Counted from the first letter of the stretch, positions 1-7,944 are shown. The stretch is DNA of 18,320 nt from Helicobacteraceae bacterium (GCA_031275395.1 JAISOU010000025.1:1-18320), one strand, 5' to 3'. Notes: generated by a model not told the origin, from the letters alone. Numbers and translations are program-made.

Positions 1-252
1 TTTTTTGGGGAACAGACTATATGCCCGTTAAGGTTGCGATTATCACAACGTCTTAATTATGATCGCTTATCGCTTTGGGCGGGTTTATTTTCTTGCCAAA
101 GTGGTTTCGCCCCCCCCCCCCCCCCCATTAACTTCCGTCCAAAGTTTGGGATCGTTGTCCAGAAAACCGATTACGTCGTATTTTTGCTCTACGCTTGACA
201 TAATCATTTTTGCGGTTCCGCCAGAACCGAAAATAAACGCTTTTTGCTTCAT
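1..252 (-). pseudogene. Broken PglD/NeuD-type N-terminal nucleotide-binding domain gene with poly-G17 tract
   Basis: Seen: an ATG at 252 (minus) follows an AAAGGAG ribosome site and encodes MKQKAFIFGSGGTAKMIMSS, then a segment ending VIGFLDNDPKLWTEVN. Next comes a run of 17 G on the coding strand (C110-126), and as written the frame stops at 85-83 after 55 codons. Adding one G (or removing two) restores a family-like frame: GRNHFGKKINPPKAISDHN, then a TAA at 55-53, then DVVIIATLTGI, then a TAG. The GSGG nucleotide-binding turn and the FLDND and DVVIIAT segments match the Rossmann-like N-terminal domain of PglD/NeuD acyltransferases, also found fused to other surface-polysaccharide enzymes. 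The extra stop inside what is usually a Y-D pair means tract length alone does not explain the break. The gene probably continues beyond the window edge. I infer a pseudogene, perhaps once phase-variable; an assembly error in the tract is possible. Confidence 0.6.
110..126. repeat. Homopolymer C17/G17 tract
   Basis: Seventeen consecutive C on the plus strand, lying inside the coding part of the broken minus-strand gene. Poly-G tracts of this kind are the classic slipped-strand phase-variation switches of Campylobacter and Helicobacter surface genes. The written length is out of frame. Confidence 0.9.
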
Positions 253-361
253 TGAAACTCCTTTTATGAGATTTGCAATAGTAATATAAAGCCGCTTTTA
301 CCTTCAATAGCTTTTAGTTTTAGAAATAGATTTGATACTATTGCGATCGAAAAGGATTTTT

Positions 362-985
362 ATGAAACTTTGCGTTTTTGATTTTGACTCTACTTTAATG
401 GACGGCGAAACGATCGATATTTTAGCCTCCGCTTTTGGCAAAGGCGACGAGATCGCGGCGATCACGCAAGAGGCGATGAACGGCAAATTGGATTTTTTTG
501 AAGCGATAACGCGCCGCGTAGGAGCGTTAAAAGGAATGTCCTACGACGAGGCGATAAAAATATGCGAAAATCTGCCCTTGACGAACGGCGCGGAACAAAC
601 GGTTGCGGAACTAAAAAAACGCGGTTATATCATAGTAATTTTTTCGGGCGGTTTTCATATAGCAACCGATCCGATAGCCAAAAGACTAGGCGCGAATGCC
701 GCGTTTGCAAATATACTTCGCCAAAAAAACGGCGTTTTAACGGGCGAAGTCGGCGGAGAAATGTTGTTTGACTTTTCTAAAGGCGATATGCTATGCCGCG
801 TTCAAAACTTATTGGGCGCGGACGAAACGCAAACGATCGCCATAGGCGACGGAGCGAACGATCGCGCTATGTTCAAATACGCCGCGACAAAGATCGCTTT
901 TTGCGCTAAAGAGATTTTGAAAAAAGAGGCTAACGCGATCGTAGATGAAAAAGATTTGCGACGGATATTACAATATACGCCTTAA
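362..985 (+). CDS. serB: Phosphoserine phosphatase SerB
   Basis: Hydrolyses O-phosphoserine to serine, the last step of serine synthesis, in the cytosol. HAD superfamily, 207 aa. Motif I is FDFDST (nucleophile D7, acid/base D9), motif II is the SGG at residues 95-97, motif III is K140, and motif IV is GDGAND at 162-167; all are intact. The short form, without an N-terminal ACT domain, is usual in Campylobacterota. I chose the ATG at 362 because an AAAAGGA site lies just before it and the protein then begins directly with the first catalytic strand; a TTG at 332 is in frame but adds an unlikely leader. A plausible -10 (GATACT) lies near 334-339. It is transcribed away from the broken gene at the left edge, and its stop overlaps the convergent miaA end by four bases. 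Confidence 0.93.
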   Translation: MKLCVFDFDSTLMDGETIDILASAFGKGDEIAAITQEAMNGKLDFFEAITRRVGALKGMSYDEAIKICENLPLTNGAEQTVAELKKRGYIIVIFSGGFHIATDPIAKRLGANAAFANILRQKNGVLTGEVGGEMLFDFSKGDMLCRVQNLLGADETQTIAIGDGANDRAMFKYAATKIAFCAKEILKKEANAIVDEKDLRRILQYTP

Positions 986-1875
986 CTTAAATAATCCGCG
1001 CCAAAAGATTCAAGCTCGTCGATTGGCTTAACAATCATATCGTTAAATTGTCCTTTATTGTATGTGCGCTGACGTTTCGCGTATTGCGCAGTGTGGATAT
1101 TGATCAGATTTTCTAACTCTTCAATCGTAATTTTGCCGTCGATATAATCTAGCGTTTCTTTTACCCCTATCGCCTTAAAAGGTTGAGCCGATCGCGGCGC
1201 GATAGACAAAAGATTTTTGATCTCGCCTACCATATCGCTTTCAAGCATTTTGCGCGTTCTTTGTTTGATCCGCTCGCGCAAAATATCGATTGGTAAAAAA
1301 AGTTCCGCGATTACTACGTTTCGCAAAATGGGTTTTGGCGGATTGGCGTTAAACCAAATCGTCGGCGTTTGTTTGCTTGCATAAGATATTAGCAACGCTT
1401 TTTCTATACGGTAACGATCGTTTGCGTAAATCTTTGCGGCGTAAATTGGATCGATTGTCTTTAACTCGTTATATGCCGCGCCAACGTCGCGTAAAAGATC
1501 GTTAATTTTTGATTTTATTTCGTACGTAATTTTTGGAATTGGCGAAAGTCCGCCAATTAACGCTTTCAGATAAAACCCGCTTCCGCCAACAATAATAAGA
1601 TTACGATCGCTCGCCTCGCAAAAGGCTTTAGCGCGTAAAAACTCCGCGATAAACTCGTCCGCGCCAAAGCGTTCGCTCGCTTGAACTATATCTAACCCAA
1701 AATAGGTTAAATCCTCGCGTTCGATCTTTGTAGGTTTTGCGGAGGCGACGTCTATTTTTTGATACGCGCATAGCGAGTCCATCGATAGTAAGACGGCGTT
1801 TGTTTTTCGCGCGATCTTGTGCGCCAAATCGCTTTTGCCCGACGCGCTCTGCCCAATGATCGCCAACGTTTTCAC
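982..1875 (-). CDS. miaA: tRNA dimethylallyltransferase MiaA
   Basis: Transfers the dimethylallyl group of dimethylallyl diphosphate to N6 of A37 in tRNAs that read UNN codons. About 297 aa, normal for the family. The P-loop GQSASGKS is at residues 8-15, followed by the family's DS of MDSLCAYQKIDVASAKPT, the GGSGFYLKALIGG segment and the C-terminal tRNA-contact motif TAQYAKRQRTY. The open frame extends upstream to 1971, but that part overlaps hemH and lacks family sequence; the GTG at 1875, which starts at KTLAIIGQSASGKS, fits the family, though its ribosome site (AAAGG) is weak. It is last in the apparent minus-strand operon, 23 bases after hemH. The long spurious extension is a likely start-call error in automatic annotation. 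Confidence 0.93.
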   Translation of the reverse strand: MKTLAIIGQSASGKSDLAHKIARKTNAVLLSMDSLCAYQKIDVASAKPTKIEREDLTYFGLDIVQASERFGADEFIAEFLRAKAFCEASDRNLIIVGGSGFYLKALIGGLSPIPKITYEIKSKINDLLRDVGAAYNELKTIDPIYAAKIYANDRYRIEKALLISYASKQTPTIWFNANPPKPILRNVVIAELFLPIDILRERIKQRTRKMLESDMVGEIKNLLSIAPRSAQPFKAIGVKETLDYIDGKITIEELENLINIHTAQYAKRQRTYNKGQFNDMIVKPIDELESFGADYLS

Positions 1876-1898
1876 GGCGCCGCCTTTATTTATAAGGT

Positions 1899-2861
1899 TT
1901 AACCAGCGATCAGGGCGGAAAGCGCAAGCTCGCTTAACGCGGTTGCGAAGCGATCGCTGTCGTTTGGACAACGGGCGACTAAAAACTCTTCGTAGCCGAT
2001 CTTTTTCGCGCGGTTAAAATAGTCGATCGCAAGCTCGTAATCGGTTTCAAGATTATCAATTGGAAAACTTAGCGGAACGATTAAAAGTTTTCTATGTCCT
2101 TTGCGATATAGTTCGTTAATAGTTTGCTCTAGCGAAGGCGTGATCCATTTAAGAGGCCCCACTTTTGATTGATAGGCTAAAACAGTTTCGTCAAAGGATA
2201 GATTTTCCAGCGTTAATCGTTTAGTTAAAATCCGCGCGTGCGCTTCACATTCGGTTTGATACGGATCGCCTTTATCGACTACGCTTTGCGGTAATCCGTG
2301 AGCGGAAAAAACCAGCGCGAATTCGCTCGCGTTTTTCGCGCCGAGAACCTTTTTGATCTCGTCGATAATAGCGGCGTTATAGGTTGGGTGATCGTAAAAA
2401 CGATCGACGCGCGATATTGGCAAGCTAAAGGCGATCTTTTTCATCTCGCTGTAAAAACACTCTAGCGAAGAGAGGGTGGTCGCCGTAGAATATTGGGGAT
2501 AAAGCGGCAGCAAAACTAATCTTTTAACGCCGCTTTTTTTAACCTCCGCGACCGCTTCGCTCGTAAAAGGCGGCGCGTAACGCATAGCGATAAAAACGCG
2601 CGCGCCGGCGATTGCGGAGAGTTTTTTCGCAAGCGATCGCGAGTGGCTTAAAATAGGAGAGCGATCGCCGATCATAGCGTAATGCGAAAGCGCTTTGGAT
2701 TTGCGTTTCGAGGCGATCAGCCATGCTAATAGGTAGCGAAGCGGGCGCGATCCGATACGCAAAATATGACGATCGCGAAACATATTTTTAAGAAATATAG
2801 AAACCTCTTCTTCGTTTGCCGCTCCGCCCATATTCAGAAGCGCGATTCCATAATCAGACAA
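1899..2861 (-). CDS. hemH: Ferrochelatase HemH
   Basis: Inserts ferrous iron into protoporphyrin IX, the last step of protohaem synthesis; usually membrane-associated. 320 aa, normal for bacterial HemH. Conserved parts seen: ALLNMGG at residues 7-13, the catalytic histidine H188 in FSAHGLP, the YQSKVGPLKWITP stretch near 230-242, and the acidic site in PIDNLETDYEL (E272). The histidine that many ferrochelatases have in this last motif is Asn here; from memory Campylobacterota versions look similar, so I do not read it as loss. It starts with TTG at 2861, behind AAAAGGA; no ATG or GTG would keep the N-terminal family motif. Haem supply may serve the CxxCH chemoreceptor in this window, but that link is only inference. 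Confidence 0.94.
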   Translation of the reverse strand: MSDYGIALLNMGGAANEEEVSIFLKNMFRDRHILRIGSRPLRYLLAWLIASKRKSKALSHYAMIGDRSPILSHSRSLAKKLSAIAGARVFIAMRYAPPFTSEAVAEVKKSGVKRLVLLPLYPQYSTATTLSSLECFYSEMKKIAFSLPISRVDRFYDHPTYNAAIIDEIKKVLGAKNASEFALVFSAHGLPQSVVDKGDPYQTECEAHARILTKRLTLENLSFDETVLAYQSKVGPLKWITPSLEQTINELYRKGHRKLLIVPLSFPIDNLETDYELAIDYFNRAKKIGYEEFLVARCPNDSDRFATALSELALSALIAG

Positions 2862-2896
2862 ATATATCCTTTTGCGCCGCTTTGATATTATAAATG

Positions 2897-3226
2897 TTAA
2901 TCGTTGCGATCGTTTTTAGAGCTTTGACGCGCATATTCTCTACTTATTTTATCTTCCATATATTCATATACCGTTTTACCGCGATTGATCGCTTTTTGCA
3001 AGATAAATAATTCGTAAAAAACGACGCAAACGCCAAGATACGGAATAAACCATAAAGCGACGGTTTTCGCATAGTTTGGTTTAACGGGATAGCGATCCAT
3101 AAGTTTTGCGATCAACATAAAATCGACGTTAAACATTTTGTATATTCCAAAGCCGAACGACATAGCAAAATTCAAAAGAACGCCAAACGCCAATTCGTAT
3201 TGATAATCAGTTAATATTTGTTCCAT
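2897..3226 (-). CDS. Small two-helix membrane protein, unknown function
   Basis: 109 aa, no family recognised. Two hydrophobic segments are visible, about residues 10-30 (with an FGFGIYK turn) and 54-76 (VALWFIPYLGVCVVFYELF), separated by a short basic loop containing MDRYPVKPNYAKT. The tail is charged (DKISREYARQSSKNDRND). The pattern suggests an inner-membrane hairpin. It starts two bases after the ilvA stop, and its strong GAGGAGG ribosome site lies inside the ilvA 3' end, so it is translated as part of the same operon; hemH follows 35 bases on. Base composition matches the neighbours. The good ribosome site and operon position make it a real gene. A role in haem or amino-acid metabolism cannot be claimed from position alone. 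Confidence 0.75.
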   Translation of the reverse strand: MEQILTDYQYELAFGVLLNFAMSFGFGIYKMFNVDFMLIAKLMDRYPVKPNYAKTVALWFIPYLGVCVVFYELFILQKAINRGKTVYEYMEDKISREYARQSSKNDRND

Positions 3227-3228
3227 TT

Positions 3229-4440
3229 TTACGCCTCCTCTTGATAGATAAATCCGTTTGCGTTTAGTTTAGCGCGAATTTGATTTTGATGTTCCTCGCC
3301 TTTGGTTTCGAGCGCTACCGAAACGTACGCGTCGCCGTAATCGAGCGTCTTAGCGGTGCGATCGTAATCGATATGAACGATATTGGCGCTTACCGACGAC
3401 AACGCTTCCGATAGCTTTTGCAAACTGCCCGGTTTGTCGATCAGAGTTACTTTTAAGAGCATTTTACGATGCGATTTGACCAGACCTTTTTCAATGATGA
3501 CGGAAAGCATAGTAACGTCTATATTTCCTCCGCTAAGAATAACGCCGATCTTAGCACCTTTTTTCAAATCTACGCGATTGTGCAATAGCGCCGCCACACC
3601 TACGGCGCCAGCCCCTTCTACGACTAATTTTTGTTTTTCTATTAAAAATAAAATCGCGTTTGCGATCTCCTCGTCGTCTACCTCTACAATTTCATTTACT
3701 AACGCTGAGATATATTCGAAAGTAGCCAAAGATACATTCTTAACCGCTATACCGTCCGCGATCGTGCGAACGCTTTGCGAATTAAGCAGTTTTTTAGCGT
3801 AAAACGAGTTTTTCATAGCGTTAGCGCCGCGCGCGTTTACGCCGATAATTTTAATATCTGGCTTAAGCGCTTTTGCCGCTACGGAGATACCGCTGATCAA
3901 TCCGCCGCCGCCGATTGGCGATATAATCGCGTCCAAATCTCCGATCTGTTCTAACATTTCGAGCGCTAACGTCCCTTGCCCCGCAATTACCATATCGTCG
4001 GCGAACGGGTGGATAAAGATTAAATTATGTTTTTTAGCGTAAGATAGCGCGTAGTCGTAGGCTTCGTCGTAATTCGCGCCTTGTAAGATCACGTTTCCGC
4101 CCAAACTTTTTACGCCGTTTACTTTAAGAAGCGGCGTGGCTTCTGGCATTACGATATAACTTTTCGCGCCAAAATGCCGCGCCGAATAGGCAACGCCTTG
4201 CGCATGGTTGCCCGCGCTTGAGGCAATAACGCCTTTTGCGCGATCGGACTCGCTTAACGTCGCTATCTTATTAAACGCGCCGCGTAGCTTAAAACTACCC
4301 GTATTTTGTAGATTTTCTTTCTTAAAATATACGTTAAAACCCGTCCGTTCGCTGACAAATGGCGCGTATGCGAACGGGGTTTCGGCAAGCGCCGGAGCTA
4401 AACGCAATCGCGCTTCGTTGATCTCTTTAATCGTAATCAT
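3229..4440 (-). CDS. ilvA: Threonine ammonia-lyase (threonine dehydratase) with ACT domain
   Basis: PLP enzyme that deaminates threonine to 2-oxobutanoate, the entry to isoleucine synthesis. 403 aa. The PLP-binding lysine is K51 in NTGSFKLRGAFNKI, the substrate loop is SSAGNHAQG near residue 74, and the phosphate-binding glycine loop is GGGGLISG near 180. A C-terminal ACT-like domain, from about 325 (MLLKVTLIDKPGSLQKLSEA) to the end, has a single module; this is the short form (about 400 aa), unlike the two-module 500-residue E. coli IlvA. Whether isoleucine controls it cannot be read here. The ATG at 4440 overlaps the stop of the upstream CoA-binding gene (ATGA), indicating coupled translation. 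Confidence 0.93.
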   Translation of the reverse strand: MITIKEINEARLRLAPALAETPFAYAPFVSERTGFNVYFKKENLQNTGSFKLRGAFNKIATLSESDRAKGVIASSAGNHAQGVAYSARHFGAKSYIVMPEATPLLKVNGVKSLGGNVILQGANYDEAYDYALSYAKKHNLIFIHPFADDMVIAGQGTLALEMLEQIGDLDAIISPIGGGGLISGISVAAKALKPDIKIIGVNARGANAMKNSFYAKKLLNSQSVRTIADGIAVKNVSLATFEYISALVNEIVEVDDEEIANAILFLIEKQKLVVEGAGAVGVAALLHNRVDLKKGAKIGVILSGGNIDVTMLSVIIEKGLVKSHRKMLLKVTLIDKPGSLQKLSEALSSVSANIVHIDYDRTAKTLDYGDAYVSVALETKGEEHQNQIRAKLNANGFIYQEEA

Positions 4441-4838
4441 TTTATAAACTCTTTATGCGCTTTCATAACACATTGATCTTGGATCGCTAAAAGGTTGTTT
4501 TTCTTAACGATTTCAAGCGCCGCGTCGTTAATAATTCCCTCTTGAAGCCAAAAGACCTTAACGTCGCCGCGTTTTATAATCTCGGTCGCCAACTTATCGG
4601 CAAAAACAGCTTTGCGAAACATAACTACCATATCGACATTTTTATCGACTTCGCCAAGCGTCCGATAAACCTTTTCGCCCAATATCGTTTCGCCGCTCGG
4701 ATAGATAGGGATAATTTCGTATCCGTTCGCTTGCATATATCTGGCTACGATATGGCTGGCTTTGGTTTGATCGGGCGATAGACCTACGATCGCTATCGTT
4801 TTAACGCCGTTAAAAATCTCTTTGTAGTCGGTTTGCAT
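4437..4838 (-). CDS. CoA-binding domain protein (YccU-like)
   Basis: 133 aa single-domain protein of the CoA_binding_2 family, a Rossmann-like fold. Seen: IAIVGLSPDQTKASHIVARY near the N-terminus (glycine-turn nucleotide site), then IIPIYPSGETILGEKVYRTL, then VDMVVMFRK, and KVFWLQEGIINDAA, which is the family signature (usually a WxQ-G-I pattern). Biochemical role is generally unknown; CoA binding is shown or assumed for homologues. The open frame reaches a TTG at 4880, but the ATG at 4838 gives the normal family N-terminus; neither has a strong ribosome site. It is first in the minus-strand operon with ilvA and overlaps it by four bases. A possible -10 (GATATAG) is near 4870-4876 on the minus strand. 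Confidence 0.88.
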   Translation of the reverse strand: MQTDYKEIFNGVKTIAIVGLSPDQTKASHIVARYMQANGYEIIPIYPSGETILGEKVYRTLGEVDKNVDMVVMFRKAVFADKLATEIIKRGDVKVFWLQEGIINDAALEIVKKNNLLAIQDQCVMKAHKEFIK

Positions 4839-4943
4839 CTTTGTTCGCTTGCGATTTTTTGAGCGCGAACTATATCCCAATTTCGCTTTCAGAGAACGGC
4901 GATCAGCGCGGTTTGCTAAAATACGGGCAAAAAAAGGAGCGAA

Positions 4944-5234
4944 ATGGGAGTTTTAGCGACCTTCTGTAACGCGGTTGCGAATATATTAGATATGGTCATT
5001 ACCGCTTATTCGTTCGTAATAATTGTCGCGGCGGCGATTAGTTGGGTGCGTCCCGATCCGTATAATCCGATCGTTCAGGCGCTTTACCGCCTTACCGAAC
5101 CGTTGTACGCCTTCATTCGCCGCTTTGTACGCACAAACTTTGGCGGGTTTGATTTTGCGCCGATCATCGTCCTTTTAACGCTTCAGTTTATTAGGCTCTT
5201 TTTTGTTCGGCTACTATACTCCGTCGGCTCGTAA
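4944..5234 (+). CDS. YggT family integral membrane protein
   Basis: 96 aa with two hydrophobic segments, about residues 12-34 and 70-92, and the family core AISWVRPDPYNPIVQALYRLTEPLYAFIRR (W-x-R-P-D near residue 34 and the TEP-x-Y pair near 50) between them. YggT proteins are found in almost all bacteria; they have been tied to osmotic-shock tolerance and, in some lineages, to placing division or membrane proteins, but the molecular role is not settled. An AAAAAAGGAG site precedes the ATG with good spacing. It is divergent from the CoA-binding gene and about 40 bases upstream of the chemoreceptor reading frame, so they may share a transcript. Confidence 0.9.
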   Translation: MGVLATFCNAVANILDMVITAYSFVIIVAAAISWVRPDPYNPIVQALYRLTEPLYAFIRRFVRTNFGGFDFAPIIVLLTLQFIRLFFVRLLYSVGS

Positions 5235-5277
5235 CCGATCGGAATCGCTTTTGCTTTGAAGTTAAAAAGGAGCGCAG

Positions 5278-7203
5278 ACGTTTAAAACATTTGGCGCAAA
5301 GGCGCTAACTATCATCTTAGCGAGCGCGACGCTCGGAGCGATTATCGTCTATGTCGTTACCAGCATAGGGTTTCGGGAGCTTTCCGAGCGTAGCGCGCGT
5401 AAAACGCTGACAATGGTAAGCGAGTCGATCTTTCAAACCTTGCGCCTCTCTATGTTTAGCGGCGATCGGATCGTGATCGAAGAGGCGTTAGAGCGGGCAT
5501 ACGGAATCGAAGGCGTCCATTCGCTATCGATTATGCCCGACAAAGAGGTGATCGCTACTTTTAGCCTACCGCAAACATTCACCAACGATCCGGACGTTCT
5601 GCGCGTTTTTTCGACCAAAGAGGCGATATGGCAGGAGAATGAAAGCGAAGACGGGCGGCATATGCGGCTCTTAAAACCGCTGATCGCCGAACCGATCTGC
5701 GTTCGTTGCCACGCGTTAAATCAGGTAAACGACGTTTTAGGGGTTATGGATCTATCCATATCGACGCGTTGGAGCGAAGCGGTAATCCGCTCTTCGCAGG
5801 CAAAACTCGGCATATTTATCTGCTTGGCGCTTCTGTGCGCGATCCTATTTGCGGTCTTTTTTACGCGAATGTTCAACAACAAACTTCGCGCCTTACAAAC
5901 GGGGCTTTTGGACTTTTTTGGTTTTCTTAACCAAACAAAGTCGAAAGCGAACCGTCTAAAGATCAAAAGCGGCGACGAAATCGGGCAGATGGCTGAAGCG
6001 CTCAATAAAAACATAGCGCGAATCGAACGCGGTTTGGAGCAGGATCGCCGCTTTATCGCGGAAGCGACGCAGATCGTTTCAAAGGTTAATATCGGCTTTG
6101 TCGGCGGTCGTCTTGTCAGCGAGGCGAACAGCCCCGCTCTCGCGGCTCTAAAAGAAACGATGAACGCTATGATCGCGGCGCTGGAGCATAATATCGAAGA
6201 GATTTTGCGCGTGATGAAAGCCTACGAGAGCGACGATTACACCGCTTTGACAAACGCCCAAACGCTTCAAGGCGAGCTTCGCGCCCTAAACGACGGGATA
6301 AATCGGCTAGGAGAGTCGATCGGCGGAATGCTTTACGATAGCTTAGAAAACGGCAAATCGCTGGAGAATAACGCGCAGGAGCTTGGCGGCTACGTACATT
6401 CGCTATCGACGGCGACCTCCAAACAGGCGAACGCTTTACAGGAAACGATCGTGGCTGTGGCGGCGATCGCCTCCGCGATCAGGGATACGACCAAAAAAGC
6501 GGGGTTAATGGCGAATATCGCCGACGAAACGCAAAAGAGCGCCAAAGAGGGCGCGAGGTTCGCGGGCGCGACTATGAGCGCAATGGATCAGATTGTGGGC
6601 GGCGCGAACGCGATCAACGAAGCGATCGACGCGATCGACGCGATCGCCTTTCAGACCAATATCCTTTCGCTAAACGCGGCGGTGGAGGCGGCGGCGGCGG
6701 GCGAAGCGGGCAAGGGCTTCGCGGTCGTGGCGGGAGAGGTGAGAAACCTAGCGGCAAGAAGCGTCGAGGCGGCGCGGACGATCAAAGAGTTAAGCGAAGA
6801 GAGCCAGCGCAGAGCCGAAGAGGGCAAACTGATCTCTATGCAAATGATGGAAGGTTACGAAAGATTAAGCGCAAAGATCAAAGATACAAGCGCGCTTGTT
6901 TCGCAGGTGGCGCAGGCAAGCCGCAATCAGATGGGCGCGATCGAACATATCAACGAAGTCGTTGAAACGATCGGAAAAATGACAAAAGAATCCGAGCGCG
7001 TGGCGCAAAAAACGCACGCGATCGCCGCAAGAACTTCAGAAATGGCGCGGGCGCTTGTGAATGCGACGAGTAATAAGAGATTTCGCTCGATCGGCGGCGA
7101 CGAAAAGATCAAAGAGCTTAAAAGCCTGATCGAATCCGGCTTTAGCGACGAAAGCATAACCGACTTTGACCAGCCGATCGCAAATGAAGACCAAGAACGC
7201 TAA
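5278..7203 (+). CDS. Methyl-accepting chemotaxis protein with CxxCH (haem-type) sensor domain; non-standard start
   Basis: Transmembrane chemoreceptor that would control CheA through a signalling hairpin. An ATG at 5413 would give 596 aa but no first membrane helix. The same frame is open back to 5263 and encodes a clear helix, [19 protein letters not shown]. The only well-placed start is ACG at 5278, five bases after AAAAAGGAG; no ATG, GTG or TTG occurs between. With it: TM1 about 9-28; periplasmic domain about 29-175 with C141-V-R-C144-H145, a c-type haem-binding motif as in DUF3365/Tll0287-like sensor domains; TM2 about 177-196; a HAMP-like linker and coiled coil; hairpin tip about 453-495 ([20 protein letters not shown], then [17 protein letters not shown]). 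After the TAA at 7201 the same frame stays open for 42 codons. Either ACG is used as a start or the gene is an early pseudogene. Family assignment is sure; the ends are not. Confidence 0.85.
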   Translation, partial: TFKTFGAKALTIILASATLGAIIVYVVTSIGFRELSERSARKTLTMVSESIFQTLRLSMFSGDRIVIEEALERAYGIEGVHSLSIMPDKEVIATFSLPQTFTNDPDVLRVFSTKEAIWQENESEDGRHMRLLKPLIAEPICVRCHALNQVNDVLGVMDLSISTRWSEAVIRSSQAKLGIFICLALLCAILFAVFFTRMFNNKLRALQTGLLDFFGFLNQTKSKANRLKIKSGDEIGQMAEALNKNIARIERGLEQDRRFIAEATQIVSKVNIGFVGGRLVSEANSPALAALKETMNAMIAALEHNIEEILRVMKAYESDDYTALTNAQTLQGELRALNDGINRLGESIGGMLYDSLENGKSLENNAQELGGYVHSLSTATSKQANALQETIVAVAAIASAIRDTTKKAGLMANIADETQKSAKEGARFAGATMSAMDQIVGGANAINEAIDAIDAIAFQTNILSLNAAVEAAAAGEAGKGFAVVAGEVRNLAARSVEAARTIKELSEESQRRAEEGKLISMQMMEGYERLSAKIKDTSALVSQVAQASRNQMGAIEHINEVVETIGKMTKESERVAQKTHAIAARTSEMARALVNATSNKRFRSIGGDEKIKELKSLIESGFSDESITDFDQPIANEDQER

Positions 7204-7332
7204 ACCTTATTTAGCAAAGTAAAACCAACAACCGCGCCATTTCTGCATAGCGAGCGCTTCGTAACGGAGTGGGAAGCGCGCGTATTCAAAGCTTACGAAC
7301 GATCAAAAGCGATCGTTTCCGCGCTGGAATAA
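7204..7332 (+). other. In-frame open stretch after the chemoreceptor stop
   Basis: Directly after the chemoreceptor TAA the same frame runs for 42 codons to a second TAA (7330-7332). The segment reads like protein: SERFVTEWEARVFKAYERSK, then AIVSALE. No ribosome site or start codon fits a separate gene. It may be a former C-terminal extension cut off by a nonsense change, or chance in this codon-biased genome. Confidence 0.4.
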
Positions 7333-7366
7333 CGAGAGAAGAAACGTAAATAACGAGAAAAAAGAT

Positions 7367-7372
7367 TATAAT
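7367..7372 (+). promoter_or_regulatory. Candidate -10 box for the GIY-YIG gene
   Basis: TATAAT, preceded by GAT, lies 24 bases before the ATG at 7397 in an A-rich stretch. No convincing -35 is visible; Campylobacterota housekeeping promoters often lack one. Confidence 0.45.
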
Positions 7373-7396
7373 CCAACAAAAAAACAAGAATAGAAT

Positions 7397-7690
7397 ATGC
7401 AAACCAAAGGCGCATACGTCTATATAATGACAAACAAAACAAACGGAACTTTATATATTGGGGTTACTTCGGATTTAATAAAACGGACTTACGAACATAA
7501 AAATCATATCGTCGAAGGATTCACCTCAAAATACGGCTTAGACAAACTCGTTTATTATGAAATATTTGACGACATAGGAAACGCGGTCTTACGCGAAAAA
7601 CAGATGAAAAAGTGGAATAGAGCGTGGAAACTAAAACGAATAAACGAGTTTAATCCTACTTGGAAGGACTTATACGACGAGATTTTATAA
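7397..7690 (+). CDS. GIY-YIG domain nuclease-family protein
   Basis: 97 aa, a single GIY-YIG domain of the small UPF0213/YhbQ-like type. Seen: AYVYIMTNKTNGTLYIGVTS at residues 5-24 (the YVYI...LYIG form of the two signature tripeptides), the catalytic-type arginine in DLIKRTYEHK, and the E of REKQMKKWNRAWK with the following NEFNPTWKDLYDEI tail, which is typical of stand-alone members. These proteins resemble the UvrC N-terminal nuclease, but the in vivo role of the stand-alone group is mostly unknown; they are often multicopy and lie in variable spots. Its ribosome site is weak (AAGAATAGA). It follows the decayed-looking end of the chemoreceptor and precedes a repeat-rich spacer, so this is probably a variable locus. 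Confidence 0.88.
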   Translation: MQTKGAYVYIMTNKTNGTLYIGVTSDLIKRTYEHKNHIVEGFTSKYGLDKLVYYEIFDDIGNAVLREKQMKKWNRAWKLKRINEFNPTWKDLYDEIL

Positions 7691-7736
7691 ATAGGTCGAT
7701 TACCCTCTTTGAACGCGATAAAACCGCCGCACTCAG

Positions 7737-7798
7737 TCATTCCCGCTTCCCTTCCTGGTCATTCTCGCTTCCCTTCCCGTCATTCCCGCGTAGGCGGG
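7737..7798. repeat. Three degenerate ~21-base direct repeats beginning TCATTC
   Basis: Units begin at 7737, 7759 and 7780. The first two share TCATTC(C/T)CGCTTCCCTTCC; the third runs into the CGCGTAGGCGGGAATCC palindrome. ATTCCCGCGTAGGCGGGAAT is the widespread extragenic palindrome type (like dRS3 of Neisseria); its translation gives the well-known spurious FPRRRES peptide. Confidence 0.75.
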
Positions 7799-7870
7799 AA
7801 TCCAAACTAAGACTTACAAACGATCGGGGAACAGCGCTTCGCGCTATTTGGATTCCCACTTTCCTACGCG
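7787..7870. repeat. Imperfect long inverted repeat (CGCGTAGG...GGGAATCCAAA)
   Basis: Left arm 7787-7806 and right arm 7847-7870 are complementary except for a small internal bulge; the 40-base loop contains AGCGCTTCGCGCT. Probably a non-coding mobile palindrome, like REP- or MITE-type units, repeated elsewhere in the genome. Confidence 0.7.
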
Positions 7871-7878
7871 ATTTACGC

Positions 7879-7944
7879 CCCGCTTGCGAAAAACCGCGCT
7901 TTTCTCCGCGATGGACGCGCGGATACGCGCTTTTCGCAAGCGGG
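7879..7944. repeat. Second inverted repeat with perfect 14-base arms
   Basis: CCCGCTTGCGAAAA at 7879-7892 is matched exactly by its reverse complement at 7931-7944, with a 38-base GC-rich loop. It directly follows the first inverted repeat. The whole spacer 7691-8108 holds these repeats and no credible gene. Confidence 0.75.

Noticed and set aside
59-289. 76-codon plus-strand frame with a poly-proline run
   Set aside because: It is the antisense of the broken minus-strand gene; the prolines are just the C17 tract.
5433-7157. Minus-strand frames inside the chemoreceptor gene
   Set aside because: Antisense shadows caused by strong codon bias; no ribosome sites or family features.
7737-7798. 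CRISPR array
   Set aside because: Only three degenerate adjacent units with no spacers and no cas genes.
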